Assembly: GCA_947448735.1 (NCBI GenBank)
Contig: CANFOS010000029.1
Span: 1-38,779 of the forward strand
Source of the DNA: Comamonadaceae bacterium
Lineage (GTDB): Bacteria > Pseudomonadota > Gammaproteobacteria > Burkholderiales > Burkholderiaceae_C
Direction of reading: 5' to 3'
DNA: 38,779 nt
Shown here: positions 8,480-17,328 of the stretch, one piece after another
How positions within the stretch are numbered: position 1 is the stretch's first letter
Layout: each line of letters begins with the position of its first letter
Made by a program: the position numbers and the translations under genes
The notes under the pieces: model-generated
Told to the model about the DNA's origin: nothing
What the model saw: the letters and a program-made list of their open reading frames with translations, nothing else
Databases searched by the model: none

Positions 8480-9540
8480 TCTGTCCCCGCCCCCAGCATG
8501 TTCATTTCCGACAAAGTCCGAAACCCGCCCAGGCGGGTGTTCAGCGGCAGCGGGTCGGTCAGGCCCGGCAGTTTTCCGCGCCAACGCATGCGGAAATGCC
8601 AGCGCTGAGCCAGGTGCTCGTTGAAAGACGACCTGGGATGGTCGGGCGATATCTCACGGTATAGGGTATCGAGGCTGTTGATCAGGACGTCGGCCCGCTG
8701 GTAGTGGGCGTAGGGGCCCAGGTGCATCACCAGGTCGTCGGCTGCGGCGCTGACTGGCATACCGCGCCTGAAGCGGCGCTCGGCCTCGTCGTAGATCCAT
8801 AGCAAGTAGTCACGGTGCGCGCGCACATCGTCGCGGCTGCAAAGACGTCCATGGCCCGGGATGAAATGCTCGAGGTCCATCGCGAGCACCTGGTCCATGG
8901 CCGCGGACCAATGGCGCGAACGGGGCATGAACATCGGAATGTGCGAATCTGCGAACATGAGATCGCCCATCACCGCCACGTGTTGCTCCTCGTCGACGAC
9001 GATCGAATCGCTTGCGGTGTGAAGGTTCTGGAACTCGATCACCCGCAGCGTGGTGGCGCCAAAGCCGAAGCGGGCTTCGCCCTGGAAAGTTTCAGTCGGG
9101 GCCCGGTACTTGACCTCGGTGAAATCGAACTTGTCGGCCAGCAAGGTTTCCATCATCTCCCGGCCCGCGCCGTGCAGTGATCCGTATCGCACGCGGGTGC
9201 CGGCTGCGGCTTCCCGCAGCGCAGTGGCCGCTGTGGAACTCATGATCACGCGTGGCGTCGGGATTGCACACGCGCCGAAGGAATGATCACCGTGGTCGTG
9301 GGTGAGGATGAGGGCAGCGATCTGCGAATGGTCGCGTCCCGAATGGAGTACGGCCTGCGCGATGTGGCGCGCGCGTGGCACGTCGAATGCGGTGTCCACG
9401 AGCACTGCCCCCTGCGGCGTCCAGAAAACGCCAGCGTTGTTCAGTCCGTAGTGTCCGTCGGGCTGCAGATAGGCGCTCGCGCCAGGGGTCACGGCCTGGA
9501 GCCCTGTGACGTAGCGGGTATGAAGGGGCAGCGAGGTCAT
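8476..9540 (-). CDS. MBL-fold metallo-hydrolase
   Basis: A 354-aa metallo-beta-lactamase-fold protein. The Zn motif THDHGDHSFGA is near residue 90, followed by GDLMFADSHIP and PGHGRL near the middle, which supply the remaining metal ligands. Start: ATG at 9540, overlapping the stop of the FAH gene (ATGA). Longer frames extend into that gene. The C-terminal 110 residues are helical, which recalls the dimerisation arm of alkylsulfatase-like or lactonase-like members. It is likely a hydrolase of an ester, thioester or lactone in the same pathway. No signal peptide is seen, so it is cytosolic. The tight overlaps show an operon with its neighbours. Confidence 0.87.
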   Translation of the reverse strand: MTSLPLHTRYVTGLQAVTPGASAYLQPDGHYGLNNAGVFWTPQGAVLVDTAFDVPRARHIAQAVLHSGRDHSQIAALILTHDHGDHSFGACAIPTPRVIMSSTAATALREAAAGTRVRYGSLHGAGREMMETLLADKFDFTEVKYRAPTETFQGEARFGFGATTLRVIEFQNLHTASDSIVVDEEQHVAVMGDLMFADSHIPMFMPRSRHWSAAMDQVLAMDLEHFIPGHGRLCSRDDVRAHRDYLLWIYDEAERRFRRGMPVSAAADDLVMHLGPYAHYQRADVLINSLDTLYREISPDHPRSSFNEHLAQRWHFRMRWRGKLPGLTDPLPLNTRLGGFRTLSEMNMLGAGTE

Positions 9541-10520
9541 GGCCGACTCCTGGGAGGTCCAACGATTGTGCGCAGCGTGCCGATGCGCTCGACCTCGAGT
9601 TCGATCGTATCGCCGGGTTGCAGGTAGCGGTCGCGCTCCAGACCGCAGCCCGTGCCAACGGTGCCGGAGCCAAAGAACTCGCCCGGGTGCAGCGTCTGGG
9701 CCTGGGACATGTAGGCAATGATCTGTTCGAAGCTGCGGTCCATGGTTCGAGTGCTGTTGTCGCACCACACTTCGCCGTTCACCCGGGCGATGGCGCGCAG
9801 ATCGTAGGGGTTGCCGATCTCATCGGGTGTGACGATGCATGGCCCCATGACGTTGCCGCAGTCGAAGTCCTTGTTCTTGCCGCCGGTGCGGTCCTCGGCG
9901 GCCTGCACGTCCCTCATGGTCAGGTCGTTGAAGATCGTGTAGCCGAAGATGTATTCGGCCGCCTCGGCCTCTGTCACCTCCCTGGCTGCCTTGCCGATGA
10001 AGATTCCGAACTCCAGTTCGAAGTCCAACTGCTTCGTCAGATAGGGCCAGGGCACAACCGTTGCGTCCCCTACGACCGAGAGGCGGTTGCAGGTATAGAA
10101 GCGGGGGCGCTCGAAGAAGTCGCGCGGCAAGTCTCGTTGCCCGGCCGCCACCATGGCTTGATATGCCGCCTCGGGATCCGGGGCACCGGCGGCTTTCTTG
10201 CGCAGGCGCACTTCCCGACAGTTGTAGAAGTGCTCGGAGAAGCAGCCAAAGTCGCGCATCTGGACGGGGCGCGGCACCGGTGCCAGCAGGATTGCCTCGG
10301 AGCGCTGCAGAAGCCGCGCGCGGTCTTCTCCGGCGTCGGCGCAGGCCTGGCGAGCCCGATCCCAATGTTCAGGGCCGGCCTCGATCAGCGCCTGCATGGA
10401 ATGGAACGCCGGTTCGCCGGCGAAGGTGGCCGATATGTCGACGATGGCCTGGTCAGCGTGGACCAGGCAACCGACTGCACTTGCGGTGCCGCCCAGAGGC
10501 ATGAACGTGACGAGTTTCAT
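9537..10520 (-). CDS. Fumarylacetoacetate hydrolase (FAH) family protein
   Basis: A 327-aa protein with FAH-family marks: FELEFGIFIGK (metal-binding E-x-E), DLTMRDVQAAEDRTGGKNKDFD, NVMGPCIVTPDEI, and the C-terminal GSGTVGTGCGLE loop. Family members hydrolyse C-C bonds in beta-diketo acids or decarboxylate and tautomerise oxo acids using Mg2+. It is the first gene of the minus-strand operon (FAH, MBL, CMD, broken thiolase, araC). The promoter region contains a palindrome at 10530-10550 only 9 bp before the start codon. The substrate is unknown. The closest type by length is the large fumarylacetoacetase-like 2-keto hydrolases. Confidence 0.9.
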   Translation of the reverse strand: MKLVTFMPLGGTASAVGCLVHADQAIVDISATFAGEPAFHSMQALIEAGPEHWDRARQACADAGEDRARLLQRSEAILLAPVPRPVQMRDFGCFSEHFYNCREVRLRKKAAGAPDPEAAYQAMVAAGQRDLPRDFFERPRFYTCNRLSVVGDATVVPWPYLTKQLDFELEFGIFIGKAAREVTEAEAAEYIFGYTIFNDLTMRDVQAAEDRTGGKNKDFDCGNVMGPCIVTPDEIGNPYDLRAIARVNGEVWCDNSTRTMDRSFEQIIAYMSQAQTLHPGEFFGSGTVGTGCGLERDRYLQPGDTIELEVERIGTLRTIVGPPRSRP

Positions 10521-10529
10521 GGGTTGCAG

Positions 10530-10550
10530 TTCAATACATGTGTATGAATT
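10530..10550 (-). promoter_or_regulatory. Operator-like palindrome before FAH gene
   Basis: On the minus strand the site reads TTCATACACATGTATTGAA. ATACA and TGTAT form the arms around two central bases, and outer TTCA/TGAA extend them imperfectly. A near copy (17 of 21 positions counting flanks) is at 17329-17349. It sits 9 bp from the ATG of the FAH gene, so bound protein would block initiation. The most likely binder is one of the two TetR proteins. Confidence 0.6.
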
Positions 10551-10573
10551 GTGCCACTGGGGAAATCCCGCAC

Positions 10574-11278
10574 TCAGCCTCCCGGAGGCGATCCGCGCGT
10601 CGAGGCAAGACGGGTCGGCGCCACTTCAGCGCCGGCCACCTTTCGATCAATCACCGCCTCCATGACCTTGACCAGCTGCTGGGTATCGATGGGTACCGTA
10701 TCGGCGCTCGCGTTGATGGAATAGATCTGCACAATTCCTCGCAAGGTGGCCACGATCAGGGTCGCCAGCACATTCAGGTCATCGTCGAGGAAGTCTGTGC
10801 CGCGGTCGTTCTCGAAGGCCAGGCAATCACGGACGAAGCGGATCGCCGCGTGATTCATGAGTGCAACCTCGGTGGCGAACTCACGACCCTGAAACTGTGC
10901 TTCCGAGAGCAGAGCGGAGAAGATCCTGGAATTCGAATCCGGCTGGCTCAGTCCCAGAACCAGGGTCCGGATGTAACTGCGCAGCAACTCCAGGCCTTGT
11001 GCGCCGGATTCAGTCTGCCGGACCCGGCGCTTGCCGAATTCCGCGCGAAGGTGGCTCAGTGTTGCGAGCTGTAGTCCCTGTTTGTTGCCGAACAGATGGA
11101 CGACCAAACCCGTGCTGACGCCCGCCTTTGCAGCCACTGCCGCCAGCGTCAGGCCGGCTACCCCGCGGGCCTTCATCACCTCCAGCGCGGCTGCGACCAA
11201 TGCCTGCTCGGAACTGGCGCGGCGCTCTTCCTGGGTTCGCCTGGGTTTATCGGAAACGGTTTCTGGGGCCATATTCAT
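10574..11278 (-). CDS. TetR-family regulator 1
   Basis: A 234-aa protein with an N-terminal TetR helix-turn-helix (residues about 20-65, VAAKAGVSTGLVVHLFGNKQGL) and a helical ligand domain. The N-terminus to PRRTQEERRASSEQALVAA fits BetI-like members. It is divergent from module A, whose first start codon overlaps a 28-bp palindrome at 11411-11438, and it is 53 bp upstream of the FAH gene on the same strand. It is probably a repressor of module A and possibly of the minus operon. The ligand is probably a CoA thioester or pathway acid (inference). Confidence 0.88.
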   Translation of the reverse strand: MNMAPETVSDKPRRTQEERRASSEQALVAAALEVMKARGVAGLTLAAVAAKAGVSTGLVVHLFGNKQGLQLATLSHLRAEFGKRRVRQTESGAQGLELLRSYIRTLVLGLSQPDSNSRIFSALLSEAQFQGREFATEVALMNHAAIRFVRDCLAFENDRGTDFLDDDLNVLATLIVATLRGIVQIYSINASADTVPIDTQQLVKVMEAVIDRKVAGAEVAPTRLASTRGSPPGG

Positions 11279-11410
11279 CCGGATATGCAGATATGTGCTT
11301 CTTGCGGGCGCAACGCCATATCCTGCCCGTTGCGTTTACACCCGATCGACCTGGGCAGTCCTGGCAGTCGCGCAGCCGTGCTCAGCATAAACCCTTATTG
11401 TTGATTTCAA

Positions 11411-11438
11411 CATACTAACCGAACATTCGGTAAGTATG
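11411..11438 (+). promoter_or_regulatory. 28-bp palindromic TetR-type operator overlapping a start codon
   Basis: The left arm CATACTAACCGAA and right arm TTCGGTAAGTATG surround two bases. The arms match at 12 of 13 positions. The core ACCGAA..TTCGGT looks like operators of TetR/FadR-type repressors. The first ATG of the DUF35 gene (11436) lies within the palindrome, so a bound repressor would block transcription and initiation together. Confidence 0.75.
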
Positions 11439-11840
11439 AAGATGAATCTGTCCTTGCCGGCGACAAAAGCCTCACTCATCGGGCTGGACGAGAACGGGGA
11501 GCCGTGTCTGCGGGCTGTTCGTTGCGCCGCGTGCGGCTCCTTGGCATTTCCTCCGCAGCATTACGGCTGCGAGCGCTGCGGCGCAACGGAGCTTGCGGAT
11601 GTTTCCCTGGAGTCCCGGGGCACGGTCATCGCCAGCAGCATGGTTCACGTCCATGCCCAGCCTGCACCGGCCACCCCGTTTGCGATGGCTGAAGTCAGGC
11701 TCGATGACGGGCCAGTCGTTCGGGCGCGCCTGAGCACCTGCGGCTTTGACCCCCACGGCCGGCGGGTACACGGTGTGCTGCGTGAGACCGAGCCGGAGTC
11801 CGGCATCCTTGAATTCCAGTTCGAGGTGGAGGCGCCATGA
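11436..11840 (+). CDS. DUF35 / Zn-ribbon OB-fold acyl-CoA-binding protein
   Basis: A 134-aa protein with an N-terminal rubredoxin-like zinc ribbon (RCAACGSL... YGCERCGA, two CxxC pairs) and a C-terminal OB-fold (SRGTVIASSMVHVH... FAMAEVRLDDGPVV). DUF35 proteins bind thiolase-like enzymes and CoA ligands. In steroid side-chain degradation, the DUF35 domain of ChsH2 activates the aldolase Ltp2. The gene overlaps the next thiolase-like gene by ATGA, which strongly suggests a complex. A second ATG at 11442 could also serve as start and would leave the operator clear of the coding sequence. Confidence 0.9.
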   Translation: MKMNLSLPATKASLIGLDENGEPCLRAVRCAACGSLAFPPQHYGCERCGATELADVSLESRGTVIASSMVHVHAQPAPATPFAMAEVRLDDGPVVRARLSTCGFDPHGRRVHGVLRETEPESGILEFQFEVEAP

Positions 11841-12982
11841 CACGGCCTTTGAGCGCCCTGCGTCCCGTGTATGTAGTGGGCGTTGGCTGGCATCGCTACC
11901 AGGATCCGTCAGACACACCCTATGTGGCGCTTGGGCTGACGGCCGCTCGACAGGCCCTGCAGGACGCTGGCATCCCGTTCAATGCTGTCGACTCGGCCTA
12001 CGTGTCCCGCGCACTGCTCGGAATCGCTTGCGGGCGCCCCATCCTGCGGCACCTGGGAGCGACCGGGCTGCCCATCACGCATGTGGAAAACGCGTCCGCT
12101 TCAGGATCGACCGCGTTTCGTAGCGCGTGCATTGAAGTCGCCGCGGGCATATCGGACACCTCGCTGGTGCTGGGCGTCGACAAGCGGGCGCCGACGGTAC
12201 GTGGCGAAGCGCAGTCTGGAATAGAGCAGCTGGCCGGCGAGTACATCGTGCCATTTACGCATTTCGCGCTGCTCGCCGACAAGTATGCCCATCGTTTCGC
12301 GGTCGACATGAAGGACGTCGCACGGGTCGCCGTGAAGAACCATGGCAACGGTGCAATCAACCCGAATGCCCAGCGCCAGCGGGTACGAACGCTCGATGAA
12401 GTCCTTTCCGGGCGCCGCATCTGCGGTGGCCTGACGGTCCTGCAGTGCACCCCTCTCGGGGAAGGTGCGGCGGCCGTGATCGTGATGTCGGAGGATGCCA
12501 TCAGGGCGCATGGAGTCGATCCCGCTCGTGCTGTGAAGGTGTTGGCCTCCGCCGCGACCAGTCAGCAGGTGTACGACGATCCCATGGCGTTCGACGAGAT
12601 CCTCACAGAGGTCACCTGTGAGCAGGCATTAAAAGACGCCGGAGTAGCGCCGGCATCCCTCGACGTGATCGAGTTGCACGACGCTTTCTCCATCGAGGAG
12701 GTCTTGTACCTTGAGGCGATGGGGGTGAGCATGCCCGGGCAGGCCGCAGGAGCGCTCAAGGCGGGCGAATTCCACATCGGGGGGCGCGTCGCGGTGAGTC
12801 CGTCGGGAGGGCTGCTTGCGATGGGGCACCCGATAGGCCCTACCGGAGTCGGCCAGATCGCAGAACTCACCGTACAGCTACGCGGTGAAGCGGGTCCCAG
12901 GCAACAGCCGGGCGCACGCATCGGACTTGCTCACATGGTCGGCGTGGGGGCTGTGTGCTGCGTGCATGTGCTGGGCATCTGA
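11837..12982 (+). CDS. Thiolase-fold protein lacking the nucleophilic Cys (Ltp2-like aldolase candidate)
   Basis: A 381-aa SCP-x-type thiolase-fold protein. The usual NACAS motif reads ENASASGS, so Ser87 replaces the acyl-accepting Cys. Later motifs remain: ELHDAFSIEE, GGLLAMGHPIGPTG and a C-terminal VGAVCCVHV. Loss of this Cys together with a coupled DUF35 partner is what is known of Ltp2-type retro-aldolases, which release propionyl-CoA or related fragments from beta-hydroxy-acyl-CoA. I therefore favour an aldolase role over thiolysis, but an inactive thiolase is also possible. It is cytosolic and the second gene of module A. Confidence 0.82.
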   Translation: MTRPLSALRPVYVVGVGWHRYQDPSDTPYVALGLTAARQALQDAGIPFNAVDSAYVSRALLGIACGRPILRHLGATGLPITHVENASASGSTAFRSACIEVAAGISDTSLVLGVDKRAPTVRGEAQSGIEQLAGEYIVPFTHFALLADKYAHRFAVDMKDVARVAVKNHGNGAINPNAQRQRVRTLDEVLSGRRICGGLTVLQCTPLGEGAAAVIVMSEDAIRAHGVDPARAVKVLASAATSQQVYDDPMAFDEILTEVTCEQALKDAGVAPASLDVIELHDAFSIEEVLYLEAMGVSMPGQAAGALKAGEFHIGGRVAVSPSGGLLAMGHPIGPTGVGQIAELTVQLRGEAGPRQQPGARIGLAHMVGVGAVCCVHVLGI

Positions 12983-13010
12983 TGCCGTTGCCGAAACTAC
13001 CAGGGACCTC

Positions 13011-14537
13011 ATGACCGAAGCAATTCCGACCCTTCCCGATCAGTGGGCACGGTCACAACCGGACCGTGTTGCCGTGATCGCTGATGGTTTGACCCTCACC
13101 GCGAGCGAACTAGATGCCAGAGCCGATGCAGCCGCCGAAGGTTTGCGGCAGCTGGGCATCGGCGAAGGCGATATCGTGGGATTGAGGCTCCAGACGACTG
13201 CGCAATGGGTGGTTCTGATGCTGGCCCTGAGCAAGCTCGGGGCGCGACTGCTGGGAGTCAACTGGCGCCTGCTGGCTGAAGAGGTCAATTTTCTTCTGGT
13301 TGATGCTAGAGCCACGTTGCTGGTGTTTGACGACGAGGATGCCGAGGCGTTCGTCGGTTCGCTCACTGCACTCGCCCGGTCTGCGGTGGTTCCGGCCTGC
13401 CAGCTTGATCCGCCAGCGTCGCTTCTGCAGGTTGCACGGCCGACCCTGCCGCTGACCGGACTCTGCGAGCAGATCATCTACACGTCGGGTACCACCGGCA
13501 AGCCCAAGGGCATCGTGCTCCGGTGGCGCCCATCGGGCGACGAGCGTCTGCGCCGCTATCAGGCTGACGTCGCCAGTGGTCATCGCCGTTACGGCGCCGA
13601 CGATGTGGTGCTGGTGTCCATGCCCCTGCACCATGGATCCGGTTCCTCGCAGATCAAGACTGCCTTGTGCAAAGGTGCGACCGTGGTGCTCCAGAAGCGC
13701 TTCTCACCGGCCAATTGGTTTGACCTCGTCGAGCGGCACGGAGTGACGCATTGGACGGGTGTGCCGACAATGTTCAAGCGGCTGAGGACCTACCAGGAGC
13801 AGACCGGCCGCAAGGCGCCGGGTGTCAGGAGCCTGGGTATCGCAGCGGCACCCGTACCCATGGCGATCAAACGATGGATTCAGGACCAGTTCGGATCAGT
13901 CCTGTACGAAAGCTATGGATCGACGGAAACCGGACTGCTCACCCTGATGCGTCCGCAAGCCCACTTCAGCAAGCCAGGCTCATGCGGGCTGCCCTATCAA
14001 GGTGTGGACATCGAGATACGACGCACAGACGGAAGCCTGTGTGCGCTCGGCGAAGAGGGTGAGATCTGGGCGAACACGCCGGTCACCATTACCGGTTACC
14101 TCAACGCGCCGCCATTGGGCGTCGATACGCGCGACGCGCGGGGATTCCTGCGCGTGGGTGACGTCGGCCGGTGTGATGCGGACGGGTATCTGCACATCAC
14201 AGACCGGGCCAAGGACATGATCATCTGCGGCGGGGTCAACATCTATCCGGCCGAGATCGAATCCGCCTTCTACCTTCATCCGGATGTGCAAGACATAGCG
14301 GTTATCGGCGTGCCTGACGACGAATTCGGAGAACGGGTCATTGCATACTATGAGTCGAAAACCGGCGCGCCAATCGCCGACGCCGAGTTGATCGAGGTCG
14401 GTCGAAAAAGCCTTGCCTCCTACAAGCGTCCAAGGTCCTACGTACACGTCATTGACCTGCCACGTAACGCCGTCGGCAAGGTGCTCAAGCGTGAGCTCCG
14501 TCAGCCCCATTGGGCCCGGCAGGAGCGTAACGTTTAG
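13011..14537 (+). CDS. Acyl-CoA synthetase (AMP-forming), module A
   Basis: A 508-aa ANL-superfamily ligase. Motifs: IIYTSGTTGKPKGI (P-loop), YESYGSTETG, GDVGRCDADGYLHITDRAKD, GGVNIYPAEIE, and the C-terminal GKVLKREL lysine. It converts a carboxylic acid to its CoA thioester via an acyl-adenylate. The ATG at 13011 is preferred: a longer frame from 12885 would run through the end of the thiolase gene. The acceptance pocket cannot be read with confidence. It follows the thiolase-like gene by 28 bp and is probably co-transcribed with it. Confidence 0.92.
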   Translation: MTEAIPTLPDQWARSQPDRVAVIADGLTLTASELDARADAAAEGLRQLGIGEGDIVGLRLQTTAQWVVLMLALSKLGARLLGVNWRLLAEEVNFLLVDARATLLVFDDEDAEAFVGSLTALARSAVVPACQLDPPASLLQVARPTLPLTGLCEQIIYTSGTTGKPKGIVLRWRPSGDERLRRYQADVASGHRRYGADDVVLVSMPLHHGSGSSQIKTALCKGATVVLQKRFSPANWFDLVERHGVTHWTGVPTMFKRLRTYQEQTGRKAPGVRSLGIAAAPVPMAIKRWIQDQFGSVLYESYGSTETGLLTLMRPQAHFSKPGSCGLPYQGVDIEIRRTDGSLCALGEEGEIWANTPVTITGYLNAPPLGVDTRDARGFLRVGDVGRCDADGYLHITDRAKDMIICGGVNIYPAEIESAFYLHPDVQDIAVIGVPDDEFGERVIAYYESKTGAPIADAELIEVGRKSLASYKRPRSYVHVIDLPRNAVGKVLKRELRQPHWARQERNV

Positions 14538-14590
14538 CCGCGACCCCTATGCATGCAAGCACTCAAGCCGTCCACGAAAGGAGACCATCT

Positions 14591-15580
14591 GTGACTTCAA
14601 AAACCCTATCCAGGCGCCAAGCCCTGACTTTCATTGCGGGCGCTGTGCTGACCGAGCGCACGTTCTCGCAATCTGCCTGGCCTGATCACACCGTCAAATT
14701 CATTGTGCCGGCCGGCGCAGGCACAGGGATCGACGTGATCGCGCGATTGCTGGCAGATCAACTGTCCAGGCAGTTGGGGCAGCCGTTTGTTGTCGAGAAT
14801 GTGACCGGTGCGGCGGGAATCGTGGGGACGGAGCGCGCGCTGCGAGCGCCTCCTGACGGGTACACCTATCTGGTCGGGTTCAATCAGATCATGTCGATCA
14901 ATCCGCATCTGTACGCGAAACTTCCGTACGATCCCGTGCGGGGGGTGGCACCGGTCAGCTTGGTGGCCAAGGGCGGTGGTTACGTTCTTATCGCCGGGCC
15001 CACCGCTCCCTTCAACACCTTCGACGAATTCATACGCTATGCCCGCGCCCACCCCGGAGAATTGGCCTATGGGTCGTCCGGTACTGGCAGCATTGCGCAT
15101 CTCGGGATGGAACTTCTCAAACAGCGCGCCGGCATCGACCTGTTGCACGTCCCCTATCGGACGGGGAGCGATGTAACGAATGACCTCATAAGCGGTCGCA
15201 TCCATGTCCGCCTGGAGACCGTGAATTCCGCGGTTCCCTTGGTGCGGGGTGGGCGTATCAAGGCATTGGCCGTATCCACCGCCTCCCGCAAGCGCCTGTT
15301 ACCCGACGTGCCCACCTTCTCTGAGCAATTGCCTGGTTTCTCCGAGATCGCCGGCTGGAATGCCGTGTGGGCGCCGGCGAATACCCCTGCGGCCATCGTC
15401 GAGCGAATGGCCAGGGAACTCGCTGCCGCGTTGCGGGACCCCAAGGTGATACAGCGGATCTCCGACCTCGGCACAGAGGCTCAGGCGTCCACTCCTGCCG
15501 AACTGGCTCAATTGACCGAGAAGGACTTTGCGTTGTGGGGGAATCTGATCAAGCAACAGGGCATCAAGTCCATCGAATGA
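14591..15580 (+). CDS. Bug/TctC-type tripartite tricarboxylate receptor 1, Tat-like signal
   Basis: A periplasmic solute-binding protein of about 329 aa. The start GTG at 14591 is chosen because AAAGGAG stands 7 bp upstream; the ATG at 14549 has no such site. The N-terminus contains LSRRQALTFIAGA, a twin-arginine pattern, ending near SQSA. Bug-family marks follow: IVPAGAGTGIDVIARLL, GYTYLVGFNQ, INPHLYAKLPYDP, GSSGTGSIAHLGMELLK and HVPYRTG. No TctA/TctB membrane genes are near, as is usual for Bug proteins in Burkholderiales, so it may sense or work with a distant transporter. It is a paralogue of the receptor at 17379. Confidence 0.9.
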   Translation: MTSKTLSRRQALTFIAGAVLTERTFSQSAWPDHTVKFIVPAGAGTGIDVIARLLADQLSRQLGQPFVVENVTGAAGIVGTERALRAPPDGYTYLVGFNQIMSINPHLYAKLPYDPVRGVAPVSLVAKGGGYVLIAGPTAPFNTFDEFIRYARAHPGELAYGSSGTGSIAHLGMELLKQRAGIDLLHVPYRTGSDVTNDLISGRIHVRLETVNSAVPLVRGGRIKALAVSTASRKRLLPDVPTFSEQLPGFSEIAGWNAVWAPANTPAAIVERMARELAAALRDPKVIQRISDLGTEAQASTPAELAQLTEKDFALWGNLIKQQGIKSIE

Positions 15581-15596
15581 GCCAGCAGGGCAACTG

Positions 15597-16466
15597 GTGA
15601 AAATCCACACTCATCCGCTCGTACTGGTCGACAACACCCACGGGCTGCGATTCACCGAGAGCCCTCGGTGGCACCGGGGACGCTTTTGGTTCCTCGACAT
15701 CCACGCCCATGCGGTCCGCAGCGTGGACCTCGCCGGTGACCTGCGAACCGAGGTGGAGCTTCCCTTCAGGCCCAACGGTTTGGGAATTCGGCGCGACGGC
15801 AGTCTGGTGACAGGCGATTCCATGCGATTCAGAGTCTGCCGCTGGAAAAATGGGAACGTCGAGATTCAGGCGGACATTGCCGACAGCGTTGTCTTTCGTC
15901 TGAGCGACGGCATGCTCGATGCGCAGGAGCGTTTCTACATCGGCGACATCGGCTTCAATTTCCTCGATCCCGGTCAGCAGCCGGTGGACACCTGCGTGAT
16001 CGTCTGCATGACGCCCGACGGCACTGCACGGGTGGTTGCCAAGGGTCTGCGTTTCCCGAACGGCATGGCGGTAACACCGGACGGGCGGACGTTGATCGTG
16101 GCGGAGACGCGAGCGGCGCGCCTGAGCGCCTTCGATGTACTGCCGGATGGCTCGCTTTCCAATCGACGCGTGTTCGCGCCACTGCCCGAGGGGGTGCGTC
16201 CGGACGGGATCGCGCTCGATGCCGAAGGCTGCGTTTGGCTGGCGAACCCCGCTGGGGGCAACGATGTCATGCGTGTGCGCGAGGGCGGCGAGATTCTGGA
16301 GTCCGTGCAGATCGACACCCATGCCTATGCCGTGGCCTTGGGGGGGCCGCAGCGTCGCCACCTGCTCATCTGCGCGTCGGATACGCACAACTCGGACGAA
16401 ACCGCCACCCGCCCCAGCGCGACGCTGCGCCTGCTCGAGGTTGAAGTGCCGGGCGTCGGGCCATGA
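15597..16466 (+). CDS. SMP-30/gluconolactonase-family protein 1
   Basis: A 289-aa six-bladed beta-propeller of the SMP-30/LRE family starting at GTG 15597. Metal-ligand regions are visible: ESPRWH near residue 21, PNGMAVTPDG near 153 and RPDGIALDAEG near 202. Family members are Ca2+ or Zn2+ dependent lactonases. There is no signal peptide, so it is cytosolic. It is the last gene of module A, 16 bp after the receptor stop, and is convergent with tetR 2. A lactone intermediate in the pathway is implied but not identified. Confidence 0.88.
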   Translation: MKIHTHPLVLVDNTHGLRFTESPRWHRGRFWFLDIHAHAVRSVDLAGDLRTEVELPFRPNGLGIRRDGSLVTGDSMRFRVCRWKNGNVEIQADIADSVVFRLSDGMLDAQERFYIGDIGFNFLDPGQQPVDTCVIVCMTPDGTARVVAKGLRFPNGMAVTPDGRTLIVAETRAARLSAFDVLPDGSLSNRRVFAPLPEGVRPDGIALDAEGCVWLANPAGGNDVMRVREGGEILESVQIDTHAYAVALGGPQRRHLLICASDTHNSDETATRPSATLRLLEVEVPGVGP

Positions 16467-16518
16467 CGCCGACACGCCGGTGGCCAGGGCTGATGGGCAG
16501 CGACCGGGCGCGGGCGGC

Positions 16519-17262
16519 TCAGGACCGCGAGCGATGGCCAGTGGACCGTCGTGCCGATGGGGATGACCGCAAGGGCGCACTTCGGAATCCTGCGGCCAGA
16601 AAGGCGACAACGTAGTCCAGCGCACCGATCAGGTCATGGGTGTCCACCTCGCGGCGCATGATGCGCTGCATCCGGCCGGTATCGGCCTGGATGTAGACCA
16701 TCGCGCCATAAACGCTGTACAGCCGCCAGAAGAACTCAGCCTCGCCCAGGTCGGGGCACGCCATGCGCATCAACTTCGGAAGCATGGGATCCTGTGCATC
16801 AAGAACCTCAGACACGATCTGCTTGACTTCGGGGTGGGGATCCATGACCGCATAACCGGTCAAACGACGGTAGATCGAGCTCTCGCTGCTTGCGCGGAAG
16901 GCCGGCTCCAGCTGGGCGCGAAGTATGGACTCGATGTCCAGCGGCTTGCCCGAAGCGAGCATCTCTTTCATGCGCTGCTGACGGGCTGCCTGCACGGGAC
17001 CCACCCGTCGCATCAGCACGGCTTTGAAGAGATTCTGCTTGGTTCCAAAGTGATAAGGAATAGCTCCCAGGTTCACACCGGCGAGCGCAACGATGTCACG
17101 CACCGGGACATTGGCGTAGCCACGGTCCACGAACAAGCGCTCCGCTGCATCCAGCAGGCGCTCAGCGGTGCCGATTTGGTGGGCGGGCGCCGGCTCGGTC
17201 GCCGCGCCTGGAGTTGGGCCGCTGCGAGGCGACCGGGGGGTGCGGAGTGAGGGCATCGACAT
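16519..17262 (-). CDS. TetR-family regulator 2
   Basis: A 247-aa protein. Residues about 25-75 hold the TetR helix-turn-helix (VRDIVALAGVNLGAIPYHFGTKQNLFKAVL), and the rest is a helical domain of the CecR/DUF1956 style. The low-complexity C-terminal tail (SAPLRSSPSARRSTGHRSRS) is unusual and may be read-through of a shorter gene. It is divergent from module B and faces the palindrome at 17329-17349, so it probably represses module B. The same palindrome at the FAH promoter would bring the minus operon under the same control. Confidence 0.88.
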   Translation of the reverse strand: MSMPSLRTPRSPRSGPTPGAATEPAPAHQIGTAERLLDAAERLFVDRGYANVPVRDIVALAGVNLGAIPYHFGTKQNLFKAVLMRRVGPVQAARQQRMKEMLASGKPLDIESILRAQLEPAFRASSESSIYRRLTGYAVMDPHPEVKQIVSEVLDAQDPMLPKLMRMACPDLGEAEFFWRLYSVYGAMVYIQADTGRMQRIMRREVDTHDLIGALDYVVAFLAAGFRSAPLRSSPSARRSTGHRSRS

Positions 17263-17328
17263 CTGGACAGATAGGGGAAGACCCGAGCATGCTAGCAGCT
17301 TGCGAGGGTCATTCGTATGTATTAGAAT

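Noticed and set aside
9618..10547. 309-aa plus-strand frame opposite the FAH gene
   Set aside because: It is a shadow caused by high GC. The minus strand has clear FAH motifs and coupled start and stop codons.
15564..16625. 353-aa minus-strand frame opposite the SMP-30 gene
   Set aside because: It is a high-GC shadow; the plus strand encodes a complete SMP-30 protein.
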